Shown one piece after another: positions 23,001 through 35,300 of a stretch of 64,000 bases of DNA (positions within the stretch are counted from its first letter, which is position 1; every line of letters begins with the position of its first letter). The notes under the pieces were generated by a model that saw nothing but the letters and a program-made list of their open reading frames with translations, ran no database searches and was not told the DNA's origin. This DNA is from Strigamia acuminata. Lineage: Eukaryota > Arthropoda > Chilopoda > Geophilomorpha > Linotaeniidae. The stretch spans positions 3,230,001 through 3,294,000 of the forward strand of contig OX442324.1 of NCBI GenBank assembly GCA_949358305.1, in the 5' to 3' direction. The position numbers and the translations under genes are program-made.

Positions 23001-26000
23001 AGTGCCACTGCTACAACAACTAATGGACAACGGTGTTAAATTACTCCTATCGATTAACGGGAGACTTCCAAAAACTACAACGATGCACGACTTTATTTTT
23101 CTTAAAAACCCGTTTGAATCGCGACCTCAGATCAGACGGGAGTATCCGCTGAATTTGTTTATTTAACTTTTTTTTTTCTTTTTAAAATTAAATCTTTATT
23201 TTTAAGTTGCATCGAGCAACGCAGCAACTTCCAAGATATCAATAACGGAATAATAATCGTATTTGGTGACCGCACTGGCCAAAAGAAGTGACCTTCTGTT
23301 GAGTTTGAAAAGAGAAGAGAAAGAGCCTTTGACAAGAAAACTCCACCCACGTGTGTCCATGTCAAGTGTAACTCAACACACTGATGAAACTAAAAACCCT
23401 CAGAAAATAAGAGCTGCTCATCAAAGCCATTCTTCTGTGATAAGACACAAGACTTGTGCTCTTCATCTCTGACTATGTCAATTAGGCTTTGCTCATCCAC
23501 TTTTTCCTATATTCCCCCCCACCCCCCCAAAAAAAAATCATTTTTTGATCACCATTCCTCAACAGAAGAAAAATAAATAAATAATTTTTTAATTTTTCAA
23601 TTTAAAAAAAAAAAAAAAAAAAAAATCCTTGCCCAGGTCAAGAGCTGCAAGTCAAAAAACAATACAAGCCTTTGTTCAATGTATTTTAATATGTTTTTTT
23701 GTTTGTTCACTATCAGCCCAAATCATTAAGCTTGTCTTTGGGGGTCCACGAAGAGCAGTTGGACTTGATATAAACAAGCTTGAAGGCTGTATAGCAACAT
23801 CATTATAATAATAATGACGGTCATTTGTAACTACAGCACTGTCCAATGCAGTGTTATTAGAAGTTACACCAAGTAAATAATAAATTTATTGCATTCAAAT
23901 TCATTATCGATATGTTTTTTGTCCCATTTTTTCCCACGAACAAAATATAGCAGAAAATGTAGATAATTCCCCTGAATAAAAGCGTAGATTAAACATGTCC
24001 ACAAACACACAAACACACACTCGCAGAGGCACAGCGGCCACCGGAGAAATCACAAAGGCAAGAAACTCGAGCCGAGCACGACACACCAGCGACGAAAACT
24101 CTGCGGGAAAAAGAAAAATAAACAAAAGAAATAAAGGGGAATGCGTTTCAGCCGTCGGCCACGCGGCGACACGTTGCTCAGAACGGATCCAATTGCCTGC
24201 GAAGCGTAAGGCCAAGCCAAGACGGTCCTGAGATACCCGACACCTCGCTGTGGGACCCCCTTCTCCCCGTGCAGCCGACTTGTCTCGCTTCCTCCCGAGA
24301 TAAGACCACTTCAGACGGCACAAGCAGGCAACGGCAGCACAGAGCCCTCTCCATTACGCGGATCTCGCTCGGATTGGTTGCACAGCACCTCTCATCTTTC
24401 CACGCATCAATCCAGAGCAAGCAAACGGCCACAGTCGGATCCCCTTACGCGACGAGTATCAGCCAATTTTACCAAAATTACGATTTCGTGCAGGAAAAGA
24501 ACGCTTTTCACCACTCGACGATTTCAATGAACCCCCCCAAAGCTACAAATTTCCACATTTCACACCACACCACCTCACACTTCCCCACCTAAATTAAACC
24601 GCCATCTTTTAAATCCCCCTCTCCCACCGACCCCCATTTAACCCATTTTGCATTTACACGCACGAACAAGCAGACAGACAGAACCCCCCACCCCCCCCAA
24701 ACACAACCACAAAAAAAAAATATACCGTATTTTACCGATTAAGAGCCGCCCTCGAATAGTAGCCGCGGCTGAGACACCAAGAATAGCGTATTTTTGCAAA
24801 AGTACGGTATTGTTTCCGTATTTAACCTCAGAACGATGAACATAAACTTCGTTCGTGACGTTCAGACTTGACAGACTTCGTTAGTTACATTAAACAAATG
24901 TAACAAACGAAAAACCGAAATTGTAATTGCCAACAAAAATGGCAGTTTTGAATAAGAGCCGCGGCTCTTAATCGATAAAATACGGTATGAGTATATATGT
25001 ATTGGGGAAAAGGACAAGTGCGGGGTGGTTGGCGGTTGAATGGTGGACCGTGTGACATCAACCATAACTTTCATGCACCATAATCCAGCTGCACTGCCCT
25101 CCTCCTCCGCAGGGGATATCAAAAGGCACAGCCTCTGTCTGGTCTGTTGTCGGCCATTCCTCAGCTCGTGATCCACTGACCACGCCCCCTGTCACGGAAA
25201 CACCCGGCCTCCCCCCAGCCTTCTTGAGCAACACTCGAAATGGTCTCGTCCGAAGCCGTGCACGCCCCCTGCCTGTAGGGATGAAAATTTATACAAAAGT
25301 CGAGCAGGGTGTACGAAAATTCCGCGTCTTGCGATCATCATGGGAAGTGGGTGCTTTTGCCTCTTTCATGGCTCATTACTCCGAAGAGTTCCATTCACGA
25401 GGTGGAGGTGCGAGTCCCTGTACCGTGACAAAAGCACATTCAACTCTTTCTATACGAAAACTATACATCAACAACTGGTCGCTGACAACTGCTAAAGTGC
25501 TTCTTCAATAAATGAAAACCGCTTCTTCATTTTTTTCTTCCTTCTTCTTCTTCTTCGTCTTTTTCCCTTTATTTTTATTTCATTTCACTTTTGTTTTCTG
25601 CACAATTATGGCTCGCCTTTGCGTTCCTCGTCGCTTGTTCTGTAATGATCATTTCCCTCTATGGTTGGGGGTGGCTTCGCTTGCCCTCCCCCATAGTCGC
25701 TCTGTCGCCACCAGGCCTAATCATCAGGTGTGTCTCGTTCCCACCTGCATGCTTTTTCCTCTCCCTTCGCCTTCGCCTGCACAAGGGGGAAGGGCAGTTT
25801 GTCAACCTGCGTTTAATCACACACCTAATGTCAGCTGGCCTTCCACGCCATTTATATTAAGAAATCTCCCTTTTATTATATCGCCATCTAAGTAATGGCC
25901 GTGTTTACTATTCGACTCTGTGTTTATTCCCATCCCAGCCCTTCCACTGCCACACTCGAACCATTTTCGATTAATTAAAAAAAAGCAAACCAGAAAACCA

Positions 26001-29000
26001 CTAAATAAAATTATTATTTTTAAAATAAAAAAAAATGTTTTTAAGTGTTTTGGGTATTTTTGCGTTTGTGTTTGTATCTTAGAACACCGAAAACTCCATA
26101 TCACATCGTTCTTTTTCATCTTAATTGACCGTCGTCTATGTAATTATCGTTTTCTTAGTAGCCTACTTATTCGTGGATAACCCCCACCAACAAAAAAAAA
26201 TATCGAAAACTAATCCTTTTCACATCCAACTAGAAAAACTGATTCAGCCAAGGTAATTACTAACCCACAACAAAAGAACTACACAACATTTTTTTCTTGC
26301 TTTAGAATGGCGCTCCATGCAAAGAAAGAAAACAAGAGAAAAAACAAACAAGATGACAGCACCACCACCACTTTAGAAAAAAAAAATTTCCTGATAATCC
26401 TACAGTAAATAGTGTTATCTAGACAGATCATTACCACGAGCAAACAAAGTAGTTTTGGAAAAATCAATGAATAGCAGGATTCAGCTTGAGGAATCGGCTC
26501 TGGTATTTTCATTAGTTTCAAATAAGTTGGTGCAAACTTCACGTGTTGGCACCAGTGGGCGGACATAACCAAAGTAAGCCTAAATTTGTCCGATACATGT
26601 TTTTCAGCTTCCGCTTGGTAAAATGTACGCTGCATCTTTTAGAAAAATGACAGGGCAGATGAAGGAAAGCCAGCAATTTCCTCCAAATGTCGATATTCAA
26701 ATGGATTTTGCGCTTCTGCAAAAATGCAGCTCCTAATAAGTGAATCGTAACGTTCAAAACCAGTCAGTTGTCAACGTGAAAAACAGATTTTAGTCATCCA
26801 CATGATTTTTTCGTGCACGTAAACAATTAATGCGCATTTCTCCACTTGGCTCAGAAATATTTTTCACGCTCAAAGATGTTCCGGAAGACACTAAACGCTG
26901 AGTTTTTATCAAAACAGGTGCGGTTTTAACGTTCGGCAAAAAATTATCTTTTACAGGGCTATTATGCACTCATAACCACCTGGTGAAGGTGTTGCCAGTG
27001 AATATTTACTGTTACTTGATTGCTGTCTGCTAAATGTCAGTTAAAGTCAGGTGTGCATCCGAAAAATTCATTTGTGCACCCAAAACTTCATTTTGCACCT
27101 AAAACTTCATTTATGCAACTCGAAAATTCACGTGAACCTCCAAAATTCATTTGTGTACCTCCAAAATTCACTTGTGTACCTCTAAAGTTCAATTGTGCAA
27201 TTCAAAAATTCATTTGTGCAATTCTAAAATTCATTTGTGCACCTTTAAAAATTCATCGGGGCGCCTTAAAATTCATTCGTGCACCTCTAAAATTAATTTG
27301 TGCACCCAAAAACAAATCTGGCGCCGTAAAATTAATTTGTGCACCTCCAAAATTCATCTGGGCGCCTTAACTATTCATTTGTGCACCTCCAAAATTCATT
27401 TGTGTGCCTTAAAATTAATTTGTGCACCTCCAAAATTCATCTGGGCGCCTTAATATTCATTTTTGCACCTCCAAAATTCATTTGTGTGCCTTAAAATTAA
27501 TTTGTGCACCTCCAAAATTCATCTGGGCGCCTTAATATTCATTTTTGCACCTCCAAAATTCATTTGTGTGCCTTAAAATTAATTTGTGCACCTCCAAAAT
27601 TCATCTGGGCGCCTTAATATTCATTTTTGCACCTCCAAAATTCATTTGTGTGCCTTAAAATTAATTTGTGCACCTCCAAAATTCATCTGGGCGCCTTAAT
27701 ATTCATTTGTGCACCTCCAAAATTCATTTGTGTGCATTAAAATTAATTTGTTCACCTCCAAAATTCATTTGTGTGCCATAAAATGCATTTGTGCAACTCC
27801 AAACTTCACTTGTGCACCACCAAGATTCATTTGTGCACCTCCAAAATTCATTTGTGCACTGCAAAACTTAATTTTTTCTGCTAATCAAGGGCATTTTTGC
27901 ACCCAAAGTGCATTGTTTCATGTTTCATTCGTGTATCATAAAAATGCATTTTTACATCAAGTAACTGTTCCAACATCTAAAGTTAAAGATTAACAGTAAA
28001 ATAAATAAAAAATAAAGATGCATTCAAAAAGTTTATCATTTATGCAAAGCCATCACCACTCAACTAAATGTCACACACTTTTTCAATGCATCTAATATTC
28101 TGCAAAGTCATACCTGAATCTTCTTCACCTCCTGCTCCATGTAAAAAAATTCTCAGCAGCCATCATTATTTCGTGTATTCCCAGTCAGCATCCAATGAAA
28201 TATAAACATGACCAACACCACCGTTCCTTACTTTTTCATCAATCATTGTAGTCTGATTCCCTCCAGTGCACGACAATCGAGACTAAGTTTCCTTCACTTT
28301 CCACTCTCTCTCTGGAGAGATACAACACTCTATACACGATACATTGCGTTTCTCTCTCTTTTGCATACACCTACCGTATTAAACTCACCACAAACTCAAA
28401 ACCACAAATATTCATTGATTGAATTTGTGCAAAGTTTCGAAATTCAAACTTTCCAAATGGGAAATAAAAAAAAAAAGTACTTTTTTTTCAAATGGAAATT
28501 GGTAGATAATTTAAAAAAAAAAAAAAAAAAAAAAAGCGAAATTGGCACAAAAGTGACGACCATGCAATCAAATACACAGAAATGGGTCCAAATCCCCCCC
28601 CCCCACATGAGGGAACTTTAAACTTAAAAAAAAAAATTTTCTTTCAGCACTTTCAACTCTAATAAATTGATGAAACATAAAAATAATTTTTTTTTAAATT
28701 TTTTTTTTTTAATATTATATATAAAAGAGTAGGGGTGTGGATGGGGGGGGATTTATAAATCAAAGTGTAAGGAATTGCAGGAAAGCATAGAACTTGAGGT
28801 TGCATGTAATACAGGTCAAAATAAGTTGCACTTTAAAGAATGAGCGCCCCCTGGCAATGGCGGCTAGCGAGGCGAGTGTACGAAAGGAAAAAGAAAAGAG
28901 ACGACACTCGCCCAACCACTAATTATGGCCTATTAATTATGAGCATCAACGGCTAAATTTAAAATTTATGCAATAGGGGGAAGTTTCAAGTTCACACTAC

Positions 29001-32000
29001 ATTTTCTCACAGGGTTTTTGTATCCTTGCATCATGTAGATAACGACAACAACAAAAAAAAATTCTAGAAATTTATTTTATATTTATTTCAATTTTAAATA
29101 TTTTTTTTCTTTCTTATTTTAACGTTTTCACAAATTCGGTAGAATTTTCTAAATTTTTTTCTTCATTTTTTTTTTCGATGCAAAACCAACGGGAATTCCG
29201 TGCAATTTTGCATTTTGCATTTTTTCCAACGCAAAAATCGACGGAATTTGGTGCAATTTTACATTTTTCAATTTTTCAATGCAAAATCTACGAAAATTTT
29301 GCATTTTTCAGTTTTTTCAATGCAAAATCTACGAAATTTTTACATTTTTCATTTTTTTTCAATGCAAAATCTGTAGGAATTCGTTAAAACTCAACATCAT
29401 TTTTCATCTTTTCAATGCAAATCTACTCTAATTAGGCCTATATTTCAAATCTCCCCCCTAAAATCCCGCACACAAAAAACATGTATTTTTAATCCAATCA
29501 ATTCGCCCATTATCTTTTTTTTAAAAAAAAAAAATGTCATCTAGAAACTTTTTAGGGGTTCAAACTTATCCAAGTGTCAATTGAGCACTCTGGAAACCGT
29601 ATTTGCTGCGACAATTAGACTCGGTAGTTAACTTTTCCTTGATTTTTTTGTCTCTCCCCCCTCTCAATTGGAAACATTCCAACACGTAATAATAAAAGCC
29701 ATTTCACACCCTCGTGAAAAACAAAACGAGTGACTTAAAATCTCCACAATTACACGGATCTGCATGGCAAAACCTCAAAACTCTAACTAAATTACTTCCT
29801 AAACGATAAATTAAGTTTCACGTTTCACTCATCCAAGAAAATCAACACTCGCATTCAAAAAAAAAAAAAAATTAAAAATAAATCAAAACAAATCACATTC
29901 ATACATTTAAAAAAAAAAAAATAATGAAAAAAAAAAAATATCAAAATGTCATCAATAAATTGGAACCAGTTAAAGTTTTGCTCGAAAGCCGAATTCGCAG
30001 CATCCAGGGACCCGTTCGAGCAGGAAAGCTCAACCATCTTCCCCCTTTTTTTCTTTTCTTTAGAGATACCCTTTTCTTACACTTTGACCGATCAATGACA
30101 ATTACGAGCAATTGCCCAATTTCGTTTCGTTCCGTTCCTTCAGTAGCAATTTGTCTACCGCGATTGCGGATTGTAAGATCGGGCTTTTTTGATAAAAATT
30201 TTCGAGAATTGTCTTAAGTTTCTATTCATTTTGGTGCAAATATTTAATTAATTAACGAATAAAAACTTTTTTCAATTGTTTTTAAAAAAAAATCTTTAGT
30301 TGATCTGACTGTTGAGACGAATTGATTTTTTGATATTGTTATTGTCCTGAAGAAAGCTTTTTTTAGTTATACAGCTCGAGTTACAGAAAATATTTTTGCT
30401 CCATATTTGGTGGAAACGAGATGCATTTACTTTGAATTAAATCCAATCTTTTAGCTTAAATAGATCAGAAATTTAAGCTAAATAATCGAATTGAATCGTA
30501 CAATATCCATAACAGATTTTTATACAAATGAAAACCGATTTTAAACCTATAAAAACCGATTTTAAACCTATAAAAACCGATTTTAAACCTATAAAAACCG
30601 ATTTTAAACCTATAAAAACCGATTTTTGACCAATATAAATCGATTTTTAATCAATTTATATCAATAAAAAACCTATTTTAAACGGATTTTCGACAGATAA
30701 ATCAATTTAACGGATTTTCGACAGATAAATCAATTTAACGGATTTTAGACAAATATAAACCAAGTGTTAACCGATTTTAGACAAATATAAACCAAGTGTT
30801 AACCGATTTTAGACAAATATAAACCAAGTGTTAACCGATTTTAGACAAATATAAACCAAGTGTTAACCGATTTCAGTCCAATGTAAATCTATTTATAACT
30901 TATTAATCAATTTACACCATTAAACTTTTTTAAATCGATTTACACGATTACGTTTTTTTTTAAAATTGATTTACACGATTACATTTTTTTAAAATCGATT
31001 TACACGATTACATTTTTTGAAAATCGATTTACACGATTAAATTTTTGAAAAATCGATTTACACAATTAATTTTTTTTAAAAATCGATGTAGACAGATACA
31101 AACCATTTTTAATCGATTTCAGACCAACATAAACCATTTTAACCGATTTTCTACCAATATAAACCGATTTTTAACTAAATCGATTTATACCAATACAAAA
31201 CCAATTTCCACCCCACTTAATCAATTCCAAAACCGAAAACCACCAAACAAACACCTTTTCGCAAACAATACTTACTTTTACCACCAAATAAACCAACAAA
31301 AAATTTAAAAAAAATAAAAATAAAATAAAAATAAAATAAAAAAATAAAAAAATCTCTTACCAGTTTTCGAGCCTCCATTATTACTCGAAGTAGGACTGGC
31401 GGAATTATTCCCAGCCCCTTCCAGACTACTATCGCCATCCTCGCCGTCGACCAATTGACTCGGCGGCGGTGATGAAGTGGCAGTGAACCGATGCAAATTG
31501 AGCCCTTGCGTGTCCCTGCTGTCCACTTTACCGTAACCGTACCATCCCAACAATTCATTCATCGTCGTCTCCGCGTAATCCTAATACCAAAAACAAACAA
31601 AAACAAATCAACAAAACATCGCTTTAATGGCCAAATCTGTGACAAAACAACTGCGCAGAGCGGTAGGACATGGCTGATTACAGACCCAGGCCAACATTAT
31701 TGATAGGAGGAGGAGGGGGTCTTGAAATAAAAGACTCTTGTCTTTACACTACCAACATCTAATCCAATCATCTTATTGTCCGTCCCGATGAGGCGTCCTG
31801 GCGAGTCAGTTTGGAGCCAGAGGAGGATCCGCACCTCAAGGCAACCCGCAGGTGCTCCTTTCTTATTGGCCCCGACTCGACGGCCACCTCCCACACCGTG
31901 TTCGTCCGTGTAATCAACACAAACAAAGTGCTCAAATGTAATTCAACTCAAATTTACTTTTCTCCAATTGCTCTCCACCCAAACAAAAGTGACCACGTCG

Positions 32001-32321
32001 AAACTCAATTTTACCTTTTCTTTGCTTCAAATTATTATTTATCTTTATCTTTTGCACCTGGTTGTATCTTTGGGTGACGGATATGACGTCATTATGCAAA
32101 TTTATTCAATAAAAAAAAAAAACAACAACAAAAAAATTTTCTTTTTTAACAAAAATTAAAAATTTCTCTTTTATCTCACAACTTTTTTAATTAAACGAAA
32201 ACTCCAAAGAAAAATCTAAATTAAAATCTTAATTTGTGTCAAAATTAATTAACCACCCCCTACCCCACCCAAACAATTTTCTTCCAACAAACTTCAATCA
32301 TTTCATCAAATTTAAATATTT

Positions 32322-32355
<34 letters not shown>

Positions 32356-35300
32356 ATTTATACATTTCCTTAACCAAATGGCCCGAATTTGTTATCGGTC
32401 CAGCAACTCGTTGAGTGAACCGAATCGGTTGAAAAATGTTGAGTTGAGAAAAAAAAATGAGAAAAAGAAAAAAAAAATGAAAGGACAAATGCACCTGTAG
32501 GAAAATCTAACGAGCACCTTGCTCCACACGACTGGGCTCCGTACAAACGACCGTTGCCAGGGCAACCACCATCTCCGATCCGACCCTCCCTCTGCTTGCA
32601 GCCCAGTAATGACCAACATCCGCCGGCAAGGGAACTCCCCCCTGCAGCCAACGACACTTTGGTTCCCTCAAAGAATGGATTCCCGAGAGGCCAACAGCCA
32701 GACAACTGCTAGTGCTGCTACCCCTCCATACCTCCTCGCGAGGGAACACCCAAAAACACCTTACTACATACGCTCGAGGACAACGCACTGGTTGGAAAAA
32801 ATTTATTTTCTACTTAAATCACTTTGACAAATAAAAGCTTGACCCGTCATGAGTGAGAAACGCAAAAAATGTCGTTTTGTTCGCAGGTCAAAAGATCAGA
32901 AAAAAGAAAATGTCATTTGTTTAAATTTTTTAGGGGAATAAAATGGAATTTCGAAGAAATGGCAAAGAAAGGGTTGGAAATCTATTTGGAGAGATGTTCA
33001 ATGAAGATCACATTTTTTGGAATAAATTGTCGATCAAAATCAATATTTTTAGGAATAAATTGTCGATCAAAATCAATATTTTTAGGAATAAATTGTCGAT
33101 CAAAATCAATATTTTTAGGAATAAATTGTCGATTAAAATAAATATATTTAGGAATAAATTGTCGATCAAAATCAATAGTTTTAGAAAATGTCGATTCAAA
33201 ATCAAAACTTTTCTATGAAGTTGTCGATTAAAGTTAATTTTTTTAATGAAGTTTCGATCAATATCAAAATTATTAATAAAATTGTCGGCTAACATTAAAA
33301 TTTATTATAAATTATCGATTAAAATCAAAACCTTTCTAATAAATTGTCGATTAAAATCAAAACCTTTCTAATAAATTGTCGATCAAAATCAAAATCTTTA
33401 ATAAAATTGTCGAAAAACTTAATAAATTGTCCACTAAAATTAAAATTTCTCATAAATTGTCGATCAAAATCAAAACTTTTGTCAAACATCCAAACTTAAA
33501 ATTTCTAAAAAATAAAATTGTGATCAAAATCAAAATCCCAAACGAATTTTCGCCCAAAATCAAAACAAATAAATCCAAAAACTCCCATCAAAAACCTCAA
33601 TTCCAAACCCCCAAAAAATCCACCAAAACAACAACCAATCCCAAAAAAAACCAAACCATTCCCAAAAATAAAAAAATAAAATAAAACCCAAACCACTCCA
33701 ATTCCTCCAAGCACCATCCACTTTAATTCGGAAATTACTTTATAACTATATCAGCATCTCAAATTCTTGCTAATAATTCAAATGAAACGGTATATTATTC
33801 CTTCCTCCATCTTACAAGTTAGTATATTAATCCAACCCACTCTCCCCAGAGACGCCCCAAAAGATTGAAACTCGATGCGCTTGACGCCAACTCGGTTTGC
33901 TTGAAACTCACTCAAGTCTGGAAATGAAAACGAAGTTTCGACTCGAGTCGCCCGCGATCAGTTACACTTTTCGCCACTTTAGGACAAGCACACCACACAG
34001 CCAACGTTATTTGAGAAGCGGGCAACCACTAAATCCTCCAGTGCTTTATTTAAACACACCGAAACACGCGACACACATTTTACATAATCTCAACCTAACG
34101 TCGACTCAAAATAAACATCGCGTCAAATTACCACCCAAAAATCGATCTTTTTTGCGATTATTTTATTCAAACACGCCGAGCCGGACAGCTTGCTCGGCGC
34201 AACAATCTGTCCGACTCCCCAACGCAATAAAATTAAACTTTGTAACCCAAGATTCGCGCATCACAAAAAAACGACTCGAAAATTATTTGTCAACGACAAA
34301 ACCCATGTAAATAAATACTCGTACCTCTGACGACACGAAATGTCGGACGACTCCACGTATGGTTTCCAATTTCAAAGACAGAAACTCGAGAAGATGCAAG
34401 CCAAAGGAAAAAGTTTGCCCGCCTCCATTTTCCTCTTTTCCACATATCAAATTTCAAGCTCAACGACAAAAATAAAAAAAATAAAAAATAAAATAAAAAA
34501 TTCTTAACAAAAAAAAATAACAGCAGGAAACGAGAGATGATATTATGTATAAGTTGAGGAATTTTTCTCCAATTTTTATTCCATTTTCTAGAGCGGATAC
34601 TGGGGTTTCGCGAGCCGCATTAGGAATATATTCGGTGAAAATGGTGCAGAGGTCAGCGGCTGCCAAATCATCTCCCATCGGGAAAGACGACGTGACAGGC
34701 GCGCAACCGCCAATCTTTCTCCTACTCTTTTCAAAGTCAAAGTTAAGCCTCGACACTGTCACTTGAATTTTATGCTTCGCTTCCACTACCCACATTTCCA
34801 TGCCTTGTCTGCTCGCATCAATTTGTGCGTCATCACGGCACATTCTCTCATTGCACTCACACGACGTGGATACCCAAATCTTTCATTCTTCTACTCGCAT
34901 ATTAAGAGTTTCTTTAGTAACCCTTTCTCTATGGGGATCGTGTAACTTGTTGCTAGACGCATTCTAGTTATTCAAGTGGTTTCCTGGGAATTTCTTGTCA
35001 TTTTTTTTTTTGCAATCTTATTTCTTTATTTATTTTCATCTCATTTGTGAATTTTCGGTGCAACTTTGCGATTTTTCTCTTTAATTGTCATTTTCATGTT
35101 TTAACCGACTTTAAACTTATGTAATTGTGTGTAACTTTTGTAATTTCAATTTTTTTATATGTAACTTTTGTAATTTCAATTCTTTTGTGTGTAACTTTTG
35201 TAATTTCAATTTTTTTATATGTAACTTTTGTAATTTCAATTCTTTTGTGTGTAACTTTTGTAATTTCAATTTTTTTATATGTAACTTTTGTAATTTCAAT

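Noticed and set aside
26279-26757. Two overlapping minus-strand frames (118 and 72 codons) with protein-like composition
   Set aside because: They lie in different frames within a SOBP intron and match no family I know; possibly a decayed insertion, but not supportable as a gene.
27020-27993. Cys/Pro-rich frames of about 100 codons
   Set aside because: Artefacts of the 82-bp higher-order repeat; no start context, splice sites or domain.
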